A stretch of DNA of 64,000 bases from Mucilaginibacter xinganensis (GTDB lineage: Bacteria; Bacteroidota; Bacteroidia; Sphingobacteriales; Sphingobacteriaceae), in the NCBI GenBank assembly GCA_026225055.1, contig JAMFSA010000076.1, positions 39,608-103,607 on the forward strand. The letters run 5' to 3'. A program made the position numbers and the translations under genes. The stretch's first letter is position 1. Each line of letters starts with the position of its first letter. This document shows, one piece after another, positions 26,332-35,360 of this stretch. The notes beneath the pieces are model-generated. The model did not search any database, was not told the origin of the DNA, and was given only the letters and a program-made list of their open reading frames with translations.

Positions 26332-27846
26332 ATGAAAACAATCAAAACCGGAGATACTACCTGGGAAAACAGGCACGAAACCTTTGTTGAAAATATTAAG
26401 GACCTTTATGAGCTGGGTAACGAGGATAACCTTGATGCCTTAGATGGTTACAATGATACTACTACCGGGTTGCAGGCCCTGATAGCGGACGCTATTGCCA
26501 CACAAACGCCTTTGCGCGCATTAGGTTCGGGGTGGTCGTGGACACAGATAGCCACCGTAAACGGCGGCGTTATGATGGACACTAAACCTTTGAATACTGT
26601 ATTTGATATTTCGGCGGCGAGTGTATCAGCAGCCTATACCGGGAGCCCACAGTACCTGCTTTTTGCACAAAGCGGCAACGGTATTTGGGAGCTGGGCGAG
26701 CATTTACGGGCACGAAACCTTTCTCTAAAAACTTCAGGGGCAAGCAATGGGCAAACTATTGCGGGCGCTATTGGTACTGGGGCACATGGCTCGGCGTTTG
26801 ATTTTGGGGCCGTACAGGATTTTGTGGTTGGCCTGCACCTTATAGTTGGCCCTAACCGGCATATCTGGTTAGAGAGAGCTTCGGCACCTGTGGTATCAGC
26901 AGCTTTTATTCAGAACCTGCAAACAGAGCTGGTTCAGGATGACGATCTGTTTAATGCCGTGTTAGTGAGTTTCGGCAGTTTTGGTATAGTACACGGGGTA
27001 ATGGTGGAGACTGAGGACCTGTTCCTGTTGGAGACTTATATGGATCGCATGCCTTATGACGATTCATTAAAAACCATAATGCAGACCCTCGATTTTAGTA
27101 ATGCCAACCTACCTTGCGGAACGGAAAGGCCTTACCACTTTTCGGTATTGCTTAACCCGTACGATATGGCTAACGGAGCATATGTAACTACCATGTATAA
27201 GCGCCCATATCAGCCAAATTATACGCCACCGGTTGATAATGCGGCAGGAATTGGTCCGGGAGATGATGCTGCCTGTTTTATGGGTACGTTGACTGAAGTA
27301 GTACCTGCGTTGATCCCAACTTTGGTTAATAAAGTGTTAGGAGCGAGTTTAACCCTGTTTAATAAACAGTTTGGCACGCTGGGCGAAATATTTAATAACA
27401 CCACCCTACGTGGCAAGCTTTTGAGCGCTGCTGTGGGTATGCCCATCGCGTACTCAACCCAGGTGGCAGACCTTATGCTGAGCATTAATAATACCATTGG
27501 GCCTTTTACCGGTATCTTTTCATTTAGGTTTGTTAAGGGAACCAGTGCCACTATGGGATTTACGCGCTTTGGGCAAACCTGTGTAATGGAACTGGATGCG
27601 CCTTATTCTGATACCACCTATAACTATTATACGCAGGTTTGGCAGCAGCTGGAAAACGCGCAGATCCCCTTCACTTTTCATTGGGGAAAGGTAAACGAGG
27701 TTACACCAACCCGCATAGCAAATATGTATGGGCCGGCGGCTACAGATTGGATAGCGGCCCGCAACAAATTGCTGGATGCTGATACGATAAAGATATTCAC
27801 TAATCCAATTTTGCAACAATGGGGGCTGGATACCGTATTGCCATAA
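26332..27846 (+). CDS. VAO-family FAD-dependent oxidase (alditol/gulonolactone-oxidase-like)
   Basis: The 504-residue protein has a PP-loop-type FAD domain with TPLRALGSGWSW (residues 60-70) and SGASNGQTIAGAIGTGAHGSAFDFGAVQDFVVGLHL. The second half is the substrate cap. In alditol and gulonolactone oxidases the first motif reads GSGHSF or similar and its His binds FAD covalently; here W68 replaces it, so FAD is probably held without a covalent bond. No signal peptide is seen. The gene follows the Bor-like lipoprotein gene by 10 bases and converges on the GH106 gene. The substrate may be a sugar or alditol (inference). Confidence 0.85.
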   Translation: MKTIKTGDTTWENRHETFVENIKDLYELGNEDNLDALDGYNDTTTGLQALIADAIATQTPLRALGSGWSWTQIATVNGGVMMDTKPLNTVFDISAASVSAAYTGSPQYLLFAQSGNGIWELGEHLRARNLSLKTSGASNGQTIAGAIGTGAHGSAFDFGAVQDFVVGLHLIVGPNRHIWLERASAPVVSAAFIQNLQTELVQDDDLFNAVLVSFGSFGIVHGVMVETEDLFLLETYMDRMPYDDSLKTIMQTLDFSNANLPCGTERPYHFSVLLNPYDMANGAYVTTMYKRPYQPNYTPPVDNAAGIGPGDDAACFMGTLTEVVPALIPTLVNKVLGASLTLFNKQFGTLGEIFNNTTLRGKLLSAAVGMPIAYSTQVADLMLSINNTIGPFTGIFSFRFVKGTSATMGFTRFGQTCVMELDAPYSDTTYNYYTQVWQQLENAQIPFTFHWGKVNEVTPTRIANMYGPAATDWIAARNKLLDADTIKIFTNPILQQWGLDTVLP

Positions 27847-27870
27847 CAACAGGAGTTGGAATAATGCTGT

Positions 27871-30390
27871 TCAATTCTCAGCCATTAACCTGACCGGGCC
27901 CATTAAACCGGAAGGTATCAGCGGAGAATCTTTGGTAAAATAGTTCCAGGTAGTAAAGCAATACCTGCCTTGTGACGGACGAGGTTCTTTTTTCAGGAAC
28001 CATTCAGGAAACTCCTTTAAATATTTACCACTGTTATATAAATACTGGCTCGGCAACCATTTGCAATCGTCAGGTTCCTGTTCATCGCCAATAAGGCGGT
28101 TAGCCCAAACATTGATTACTTCAACAACCAGGGTATTGCCGGATTTTTTAAGCAGGCCGGTAGGTATTTTTACACTCCACGGTGCCGTCCAAATCACGCC
28201 CATATCCTTACCGTTAATGGTAACACGGGCTATGTGTTTTACTTTACCCAGATCTAAATACAAAGGTTTTTTGTTGTTAACTGCCTCGGCTGCATCAAAA
28301 TTGATGGTGTAAACAGCCGTACCGCTGAAATATTTAATGCCATTATCTGCGTTCGTGGTCCAGTCAGTTAAAGAATCAAGAGTTACAGGTTTTTCCGGTC
28401 CGCCCCAGCGATGATCGAACTGTACCTGCCATGCGCCTTTTATAACAGCTAATTGCGTTTGTGAAGGGAAGTCTGTCTTTTTTGTCGATACATGTGCCGC
28501 TACCGGTCGTCTGAAGACCACAAAGAAGCTCTGCGCGTCATCAAAGTTCAAAGAGATAGCGGTAAATTTTCCATCATCCTTAAATTGCTGCAGGTCACGT
28601 ATCGATCCGGTTACCGCGTCCCATAACTCGGGCTGCATGCCGGTTACTTTAAAGGTGCATGTAGCCGAGCCAGCATGATGCGAAAGATTGGCGACAAAAT
28701 ACAGGTTGGTATTTCCCTGTATACGGTTAATATTCCGAAGGTTAATGCTATCCTTTACATTGCTTACAAACATATTGGTATCGGTAGCCACAAATTTGCC
28801 CCACTGTAATAATGCCTGGCAGCGTGTCCAGTATTTTACAGTGGCGGCGGCCGGTTTCCACCAGGTTTGGGTACGATCGAAGTGTGTGCCCCATTGGCCC
28901 ATCGCCTCGCCAGGCTGGTAGCGGTCATCCCATGGCTGTTGTGTAAAGCGATGGATAATGATCCGGTTTACACCTACGCAAAAGGCGGCATCGCCAATGG
29001 GTTTTAACCATGCGGGGTACTCATCCCATTTGCTGTAAGCAGGCTGCCCGGTAAATGCCTCAGCCTGGATCAGGTTTTGCCCTGTTTTTCTAATGGCAGC
29101 CAATGTAGGCACCAATTCATAAGGCGAGTATGCGCCCTTATCAGTCCAAAACTCCACCATGGTACGGTGAACCTGCGGCACCACATCATCGGGCCGCCAC
29201 GGGCCGCCATAGGGCTCGCTTGCGAACCTTAAATTAGCTTCCTTTAGTTTTTTTGATATGGTGGCGAAGTAGACATCCCGGTACAGGTCGCGCACAGTAT
29301 TATCAAAATCAAGCCCGAATTTTATGGAATCAAGTTTACTGCCCACCCGCCTGTTAGCAAGCGTGAGCAGGAATGGTGTAATATCGTAACCTTTGCGCTT
29401 CAAAAATTCTTGTTTCATATTCGGCGTCCAGGTAACGTCGTCAATTTCATAGCTGTCGAAATACACATCGGTCATTACAGTTCCGGCTAAATTACCCAGG
29501 TGCTTTTTTATCTCACTGATCATGTGATCCATATGAAAGCTCACCGCTTTTTCATTCATCTTATCACATTCTAAACCTGTGGCCTGTGGTTGTGCAGGTT
29601 GTATAAGCGCCCCGGTAGTGGTATGCCCAAAACGATAGATCATCCAGTTGCCGGCTGGCGCATCCCATCTTAGGCGGCCATTAAGGTCCATTTTGTTGGA
29701 TATATCTAAAACACTATCCTTACTTATAGCACCTTTTGCGGGTACTGCCAATACAGATATATCACGATAGTATGAGCTTCTTTCAGGGATCTCCGGATTC
29801 TCTACCAACCCGGTATGCGGATTATACACCGGGAAACGCATATTAGCACGCGGGTTAACCGATGGTCTTAGTAATTGTACGCTTATGTGGGTGTTGCCTT
29901 TTACAACTTTAGTGCTCCAGCATAATTCCTGCATGGAGAGCTCCGGAGTGATCCATGGTCCGCCGGATGCTTCATAGCCGGGGCAGTTGAACAGGCCCAG
30001 GGTCATGTTCAGTCGTTTGGCTTCTTCGGTTGCATAGCGCACCAGTTTCCACCAGGGTTCTGTCCAGCCAATAATATCAGGGGTAGGCGATTTTTTTATC
30101 ACAGCGCTCCAGGGCATGGTAACATCAGCCAGGGTCGACATGGTGGCGCTGTTGAAACCCTCTGCTTTTAATGCTTCCAAATCTTTGGTAATGCCCTGCT
30201 GACTCACATTCGATCCCATCCACATCCACAAAACGCCGGGTTTGGCATCTTCGGGCGGGTTGTTAAAAACGTACTCGGGATCATCTTTTGGTATAGCCGG
30301 GATCTGTTTTTTGCGGGTTTGGGACAGGGCATTGGTTGCAATCAGTATAAAAAGAAGAATAGGGGTGATCTTACTATTGTTTAACTGCAT
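27871..30390 (-). CDS. GH106 alpha-L-rhamnosidase-like enzyme
   Basis: The 839-residue secreted protein (signal LLFILIATNALSQ) matches GH106. The N-terminal part reads PPEDAKPGVLWMWMGSNVSQQGITKDLEALKAEGFNSATM, followed by GLFNCPGYEASGGPWITPE. The barrel has TVMTDVYFDSYEIDDVTWT, RFASEPYGGPWRPDDVVPQVHRTMVEFW and LIQAEAFTG with candidate catalytic Glu residues. C-terminal beta-sandwiches end with a galactose-binding-like domain (DLGKVKHIARVTINGKDMGVIWTAPW, NTLVVEVINVWANRLIGDE). GH106 enzymes release alpha-L-rhamnose from pectic rhamnogalacturonan or similar glycans. It diverges from the GH95-like gene across 100 bp. Confidence 0.92.
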   Translation of the reverse strand: MQLNNSKITPILLFILIATNALSQTRKKQIPAIPKDDPEYVFNNPPEDAKPGVLWMWMGSNVSQQGITKDLEALKAEGFNSATMSTLADVTMPWSAVIKKSPTPDIIGWTEPWWKLVRYATEEAKRLNMTLGLFNCPGYEASGGPWITPELSMQELCWSTKVVKGNTHISVQLLRPSVNPRANMRFPVYNPHTGLVENPEIPERSSYYRDISVLAVPAKGAISKDSVLDISNKMDLNGRLRWDAPAGNWMIYRFGHTTTGALIQPAQPQATGLECDKMNEKAVSFHMDHMISEIKKHLGNLAGTVMTDVYFDSYEIDDVTWTPNMKQEFLKRKGYDITPFLLTLANRRVGSKLDSIKFGLDFDNTVRDLYRDVYFATISKKLKEANLRFASEPYGGPWRPDDVVPQVHRTMVEFWTDKGAYSPYELVPTLAAIRKTGQNLIQAEAFTGQPAYSKWDEYPAWLKPIGDAAFCVGVNRIIIHRFTQQPWDDRYQPGEAMGQWGTHFDRTQTWWKPAAATVKYWTRCQALLQWGKFVATDTNMFVSNVKDSINLRNINRIQGNTNLYFVANLSHHAGSATCTFKVTGMQPELWDAVTGSIRDLQQFKDDGKFTAISLNFDDAQSFFVVFRRPVAAHVSTKKTDFPSQTQLAVIKGAWQVQFDHRWGGPEKPVTLDSLTDWTTNADNGIKYFSGTAVYTINFDAAEAVNNKKPLYLDLGKVKHIARVTINGKDMGVIWTAPWSVKIPTGLLKKSGNTLVVEVINVWANRLIGDEQEPDDCKWLPSQYLYNSGKYLKEFPEWFLKKEPRPSQGRYCFTTWNYFTKDSPLIPSGLMGPVRLMAEN

Positions 30391-30490
30391 AATGAAAGGA
30401 AGTATCGCAAGTGATAATGCTAATATATTCTTTTACAGGATGATATTTTGTACGTTACAATAATTAATTTGCGTTTTTATTGCCACTGAT

Positions 30491-32776
30491 ATGAAAAGAA
30501 CTGCCTCAACTATCGTATTGCTATTATTATGGATATTCGGTTTCGCGCAAGCATCCAAACACGACCTGCAATTTGATACCCTGGCCAAACGATGGGACGA
30601 AGCAATACCTTTAGGTAATGGCACCATTGGCGCGCTGGTATGGCAAAAAGAAGGACATTTAAGGTTCTCGTTAGATAGGGCCGACCTTTGGGATATGCGC
30701 CCGATGAAAGGCCTGCATCGTAAGGAGTTCAATTACCAGTGGGTGATTGCCCAGGTAAAGAAAAAGGATTACGCACCCGTACAAAAATATTTTGACGACC
30801 CGTATGATAATGAGCCTGCGCCATCAAAAATACCGGGTGGTGCATTGGAGTTTGATACGAAGGATTGGGGCACTGTAAAATCGGTACACTTATCTATCTC
30901 CAACGCGGAGTGCGAGGTGAAATGGGCCAATGGCGTTGTTTTAAAAACGTTTGTACACGCTACAAGCCCGGTTGGCTGGTTTAGGTTTGAAAATATACAT
31001 ACCAACCTCGTCCCGCAATTGATAGCTCCAAAATATCAGGGTGTAGTTAAAGTATCAGGTGACCCGGTTGGCGGCGATGATCTTTCACGATTAGGCTATG
31101 CGCAGGGCAGTATAGTACAAAATGGTAATAGCATTACCTATAAACAAAATGGCTGGGGTGGTTTTGTATACCAGGTCAACGTAAAATGGAAGCGTGTAAA
31201 TGCTACTACTATTGAAGGCGTTTGGACTATCTCTTCACAATATCCTAATAAAAAGTTAAATCCTGTTGCGCCTGTTGTTTCAAATCAGGCTTTAAACAGG
31301 GGCTATGCAGTTGATTATAACACGCATGCTATATGGTGGACAAACTTTTGGAGCAAATCGGCCATTCATGTGCCTGATCAGGTAATTGAAAAGCAATGGT
31401 ATATGGAGCAATATAAATTTGGTTCAGCCAGCAGGCGGGGTGCGCCGCCAATTTCATTACAAGCGGTGTGGACAGCAGATAATGGTCGCATACCACCCTG
31501 GAAAGGCGATTTTCACCACGACCTAAATACCCAATTAAGTTACTGGCCAAGCTACAGTGCAAACCATTTGGAGGAAGGTTTAGCTTATCTCGACCACCTG
31601 GATGCTAACAAAGCCAATTACGAACGCTATACCAAACAGTATTTTGGTGTTGATGGCCTGGCCGTACCGGGTGTAACCACATTGGACGGTACCGAAATGG
31701 GTGGATGGATCCAATACTCATTATCGCCAACGGTAACCTGCTGGCTGGGGCAGCATTATTATTTGCAATGGCGGTATAGTATGGATAGAGTATTCCTGAA
31801 ACAGCGGGCCTACCCATGGATAAGTAGCTCTGCCAAATTTATTGAGGCTATTACAGTGCTTGATGAGAACGGCCACCGTAAGCTGCCGATCAGTTCGAGC
31901 CCGGAGATAAATGATAACGATATAACGGCGTGGTTCGCACAGAATACCAATTACGATCTGGCGCTCATGAAATTCACTTTTAAAGCCGCTGCCGAATTAG
32001 CCGGAGAGCTGAAATTAAAAAGCGACTCTTTGCATTGGGCTAAGATCTATCAGCAGTTCGGTGATTTTGCCTTGACCGCTAATGATGAGATGATGTTTGC
32101 CCCGTCGATGGCCTATAACCAATCGCACCGGCATTTTTCAAACATGATGGCTATACATCCACTCGGACTGATAAAATGGGAGGATGGCCCTAAAGCGCAA
32201 TCGATCATAAAAAACTCTATTCATTTATTGGATAGCGTTGGCCCGGCGTATTGGTGTGGCTATTCGTACTCATGGCTGGCCAATATGAAGGCGAGGGCAA
32301 AAGATGGTGAAGGTGCGGCAAAGGACCTGACTATTTTTGCAAAGGCGTTTTGCTCTATCAATAGTTTTCATTTAAATGGGGATCAAACTAAATCGGGTTA
32401 CTCAAGATATGTATACAGGCCTTTTACCCTTGAAGGTAATTTTGCCTTTGCTGCCGGTTTGCAGGAGATGCTGATACAGAGCTATGCTGGTTTTATTGAA
32501 ATAATGCCCGCTGTACCTGCCGAATGGAAAGATATATCATTTGAAGATCTGCGTACGGAAGGCGCGTTTTTAGTAAGTGCTAAGAAAACCGACGGGCAGG
32601 TTGCCGAAGTGAAAATAGTATCAGAAAAAGGCGGGAATACCAAACTGAAACTGCCATTTAAAACATGGGCGGTAACATATCAAAAAGGGTTAAAAGTAAC
32701 CAATAGCGGCAATGGATTTTTAAGCCTGAGCTGTGAGCCGGGAGCGGTGCTTGTTATAAAAAATGGATACGAATAA
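30491..32776 (+). CDS. GH95-like glycosidase, divergent (alpha-L-fucosidase/galactosidase clan)
   Basis: The 761-residue secreted protein (signal LLLLWIFGFAQ) has the GH95 arrangement: RWDEAIPLGNGTIGALVW near the N-terminus, then an (alpha/alpha)6 barrel with SLQAVWTADNGRIPPWKGDFHHDLNTQLSYWPSYSANHLEEG and PISSSPEINDND holding a candidate acid Glu. A beta-sandwich end follows. In characterised GH95 fucosidases the barrel motif reads NxNxQMNYW with two Asn; here it is DLNTQLSYW, so the first Asn is Asp. This points to a different sugar specificity or an altered mechanism. It is divergent from GH106 and ends 2 bases from the convergent kinase gene. Confidence 0.82.
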   Translation: MKRTASTIVLLLLWIFGFAQASKHDLQFDTLAKRWDEAIPLGNGTIGALVWQKEGHLRFSLDRADLWDMRPMKGLHRKEFNYQWVIAQVKKKDYAPVQKYFDDPYDNEPAPSKIPGGALEFDTKDWGTVKSVHLSISNAECEVKWANGVVLKTFVHATSPVGWFRFENIHTNLVPQLIAPKYQGVVKVSGDPVGGDDLSRLGYAQGSIVQNGNSITYKQNGWGGFVYQVNVKWKRVNATTIEGVWTISSQYPNKKLNPVAPVVSNQALNRGYAVDYNTHAIWWTNFWSKSAIHVPDQVIEKQWYMEQYKFGSASRRGAPPISLQAVWTADNGRIPPWKGDFHHDLNTQLSYWPSYSANHLEEGLAYLDHLDANKANYERYTKQYFGVDGLAVPGVTTLDGTEMGGWIQYSLSPTVTCWLGQHYYLQWRYSMDRVFLKQRAYPWISSSAKFIEAITVLDENGHRKLPISSSPEINDNDITAWFAQNTNYDLALMKFTFKAAAELAGELKLKSDSLHWAKIYQQFGDFALTANDEMMFAPSMAYNQSHRHFSNMMAIHPLGLIKWEDGPKAQSIIKNSIHLLDSVGPAYWCGYSYSWLANMKARAKDGEGAAKDLTIFAKAFCSINSFHLNGDQTKSGYSRYVYRPFTLEGNFAFAAGLQEMLIQSYAGFIEIMPAVPAEWKDISFEDLRTEGAFLVSAKKTDGQVAEVKIVSEKGGNTKLKLPFKTWAVTYQKGLKVTNSGNGFLSLSCEPGAVLVIKNGYE

Positions 32777-32778
32777 GA

Positions 32779-33855
32779 TCAGGAAGCTACTATTAAACCA
32801 TCCTGAGCCTTAGCCAATATGCGCTCGAATTTTTTTTCGCAATTGATGTATTTGTTAAGCAGGTCGAACTGATTTTTGGCTCTTATTAGATTATGATCGG
32901 GGTATTTAATACCGTAATAGATGTCGTTATTCAGGTAATCGGTTAAAAAACGGATGGCCTGCATATACATCATCAGTTTGCCCGAAAAAATGAAATTTTG
33001 TTTTTCAGTTTCAGTAAGAATTTTACCCATTTCAGCTATATAGCCTTTGCATATAGCATCAAAAATATCTTCCCTGATCTGAATTTTCGAAAAATCTTTT
33101 TCCTCTTCGGTCACAGGTGAAAGATAGGTCCTCATCATATCGCCCACATCGCTAAAAAAGTAGCCGGGCATTACGGTATCCAGGTCAATTACGCACAGGC
33201 CGTTATGCTTATCATCAAACAAGATGTTATTGATCTTGGTATCGTGATGGATAACTCTTACCGGGATTTGGTTGTTGCCTATCAGCTGGTTGTAGTTCTG
33301 TAAAATATTATAGTGGTTATAAACTTCTTTTACTTCTTTAGCCGCCTCCTGTAACCTGCTTTCCTGCGCATTTTGGCAAGCAGTTTTAAAGTGATCGAAC
33401 CTTAGTTTCAGGTTATGGAAGTCGGTTAGGGTATAGTTGAGTGCACTGGCATCAAAGTCTTTCAACATGCAGGTGAATTTGCCAAACTGCTTTGCTGCTT
33501 CAAACGCTTCTTTTTTATTGCTTATAAAATCAGTAGTGGTTGATCCCTTTACAAACGGGAAAAGCCTGTAATATTCGCCCTTATCTGTTTTAACCAGGTA
33601 ATCACCTGTAGCGGATGGTAAAGGTGCTACAAAATTATAATCGGGATAAGTGTTTTTAAAATAGGCCTGCAGCAAGTTTAAATTACTGGCTATCTGATCG
33701 GGTGCTTTAAAAACATTGACATTGATCCTTTGCAGAATATAATCCTGACCGTTGCCCGATACTTTTAACGTGTAGTTTATTAGCCCCGAACCAAAGGGAT
33801 GAACTGTGTATTGTGAAGGTTTTAGTCCAAAGGCAACCAGTATTTTATTAAGCAT
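32779..33855 (-). CDS. APH-fold phosphotransferase, N-acetylhexosamine-kinase-like
   Basis: The 358-residue cytoplasmic protein has the aminoglycoside-phosphotransferase fold: an N-lobe (FGSGLINYTLKVSGNGQDYILQRIN), the catalytic loop VIHHDTKINNILFD and the metal-binding VIDLDTVMPG. These motifs are like those of N-acetylhexosamine 1-kinases (NahK/LnpB group), which phosphorylate sugars released from glycans. The exact sugar is inferred only from resemblance and from the surrounding glycosidase genes. A minus-strand -7 box and a LacI-type operator lie upstream, so it is probably in the same regulon as the transporter-sulfotransferase pair and the second SusCD. Confidence 0.8.
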   Translation of the reverse strand: MLNKILVAFGLKPSQYTVHPFGSGLINYTLKVSGNGQDYILQRINVNVFKAPDQIASNLNLLQAYFKNTYPDYNFVAPLPSATGDYLVKTDKGEYYRLFPFVKGSTTTDFISNKKEAFEAAKQFGKFTCMLKDFDASALNYTLTDFHNLKLRFDHFKTACQNAQESRLQEAAKEVKEVYNHYNILQNYNQLIGNNQIPVRVIHHDTKINNILFDDKHNGLCVIDLDTVMPGYFFSDVGDMMRTYLSPVTEEEKDFSKIQIREDIFDAICKGYIAEMGKILTETEKQNFIFSGKLMMYMQAIRFLTDYLNNDIYYGIKYPDHNLIRAKNQFDLLNKYINCEKKFERILAKAQDGLIVAS

Positions 33856-33872
33856 ATGTATATGTGATTAAC

Positions 33873-33880
33873 CAAACATA
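33873..33880 (-). promoter_or_regulatory. -7 box of the APH-fold kinase gene
   Basis: Minus-strand TATGTTTG fits TAnnTTTG exactly, 17 bases before the ATG. A LacI-type operator lies about 33 bases further upstream. Confidence 0.5.
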
Positions 33881-33912
33881 CTAAAACATAGCAACCGTAT
33901 TTATAAAGCTGT

Positions 33913-33927
33913 TACGCAAACGTTTGT
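33913..33927. promoter_or_regulatory. LacI-type operator copy 1
   Basis: Read on the minus strand this is ACAAACGTTTGCGTA, with the CAAACGTTTG palindrome at 33917-33926. The same 15 bases occur before the second susC gene. It lies in the divergent region between the kinase and the CHR transporter. Confidence 0.75.
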
Positions 33928-34059
33928 GTCATTTTTCAAAGCTTTTGAAACAACGCTTCGCACTAAAAACGATGTAGCATATAATGGATTTATTTGGAGT
34001 AAACTGGCTGGATTTTTTCTTTGAGAACCAGGCAAAAACCGACGAAGTTTAAATCTCTG

Positions 34060-34072
34060 CAAACGTTTGCGT
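34060..34072. promoter_or_regulatory. LacI-type operator copy 2
   Basis: CAAACGTTTGCGT, inside the perfect 12-bp palindrome GCAAACGTTTGC at 34059-34070, about 60 bases before the CHR transporter start. LacI-family regulators bind such CG-centred palindromes. No LacI gene is in the window. Confidence 0.75.
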
Positions 34073-34133
34073 TGAAGGATTAAGATTATGTAAAGGAGTT
34101 TATCATTAAATTCATAAAAACTTTAAATAAGCA

Positions 34134-35360
34134 ATGGAATTGGCCATAGAAAGTGTAAGCGTACCGCAAAGTAAAAAAGTAACCCTCGGTTACCTTTTTT
34201 ATACTTTCCTGAAAATAGGGGCAGTGAGCTTTGGCGGTTATATGGCATTAGTTTCATTGGTGCAGAAAATAATGGTTGATAAGGATGAAACCTTAGATAA
34301 CGAAGTAATAATTGACAGCATAACAGTAGCAAGCCTTATCCCGGGCCCGTTAGCGGTAAATATTGTGGCCTATATTGGCTATCACCTTAAAGGGAAAACA
34401 GGCGCATTTTTAAGTATGTTGGGTGTATTGCTGCCAGCCTGTACATTAATGCTGCTATTAGCATGGTTATATTTCTCCTATGCCTACAAGTTTGAGTGGG
34501 CCAATATTATGCATTATGTGGTAGCGGTAGTAAGTGCTATTATATTATCAACAGGGTTTAATCTGTATAAAAAGGAGATCGGCAAAAATTATAAGAAGAC
34601 TTTGCTATGCCTGCTTACCATTATAGCAATGACCTTAACAAATAGCTACGTTATTACCATCGGCTTTATTTTTTTAGGAGCGATAGCAGGCGTAATTATC
34701 GAGGGTAATAATTTAACGCTTAACAGTTTTAAGAGAGAAGGTTCATTTAAGTTTAACTTGGTTTATAGCAGTGTTATCGGTTTGTTTGTGATAAATGAGG
34801 GGTTGTTTATAAGCGGGATATATAAGTTCTTTAATAGCCCTTTATTAAAAATAACAATGGTTTTCTCGGGGATCAGCCTTTCATTGTTTGGCGGTGGTTA
34901 TGTAATGATCCCTATAATGCAATCGCTTTTTGTAAATGATTTGCACTGGCTTACCCGGCAGGAATTTATTGATGCCATTGCGTTTAGTCAGGCTACGCCG
35001 GGGCCGATTTTGGTGAGCGCGACGTTTATCGGTTATAAACTGGCGGGAATAATAGGAGCTGTTATAGCCACCGCTGCCATGTTTGCGCCATCGGCTATTT
35101 TAATGATCATTGTAAGTACCCTTTTCAAGAAAACTAAGGATCATTCACTGGTTAAGGATATGATAGCGGGGGTGAAAGTGGTTGTAATAGGCTTGATAAT
35201 AGCCTCTGGTGTCAGGATTTTATATCAGCAGCCATTCTCATTGGGCATAGCCTTGGTTGCCGTAGCGGCTTTAATATTAAGCTTTAAATACAAAGTAAGC
35301 CCGGTTTATTTAATTATAGGATCAATAGCAATAGGTATCATCACAAAATTATTAATATGA
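34134..35360 (+). CDS. CHR-family (ChrA-like) anion transporter
   Basis: The 408-residue membrane protein has two homologous halves, as in long-chain ChrA proteins. Each half has a glycine-rich motif (SFGGYMALVSLV; FGGGYVMIPIMQ) and a PGP motif (LIPGPLAVNIVAYIGY; ATPGPILVSATFIGY), with about ten hydrophobic helices. Known members export chromate or are linked to sulfate; the anion here is open. The gene shares 4 bases with the sulfotransferase start (ATGA overlap), so the two are translationally coupled. Together with LacI-type operators upstream this suggests a role in sulfate supply or removal for sulfation rather than chromate defence (inference). Confidence 0.88.
   Translation: MELAIESVSVPQSKKVTLGYLFYTFLKIGAVSFGGYMALVSLVQKIMVDKDETLDNEVIIDSITVASLIPGPLAVNIVAYIGYHLKGKTGAFLSMLGVLLPACTLMLLLAWLYFSYAYKFEWANIMHYVVAVVSAIILSTGFNLYKKEIGKNYKKTLLCLLTIIAMTLTNSYVITIGFIFLGAIAGVIIEGNNLTLNSFKREGSFKFNLVYSSVIGLFVINEGLFISGIYKFFNSPLLKITMVFSGISLSLFGGGYVMIPIMQSLFVNDLHWLTRQEFIDAIAFSQATPGPILVSATFIGYKLAGIIGAVIATAAMFAPSAILMIIVSTLFKKTKDHSLVKDMIAGVKVVVIGLIIASGVRILYQQPFSLGIALVAVAALILSFKYKVSPVYLIIGSIAIGIITKLLI

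Noticed and set aside
34134..35360. Chromate resistance gene as such
   Set aside because: The family includes chromate exporters, but overlap with a sulfotransferase and LacI-type control do not suggest metal stress; substrate left open.
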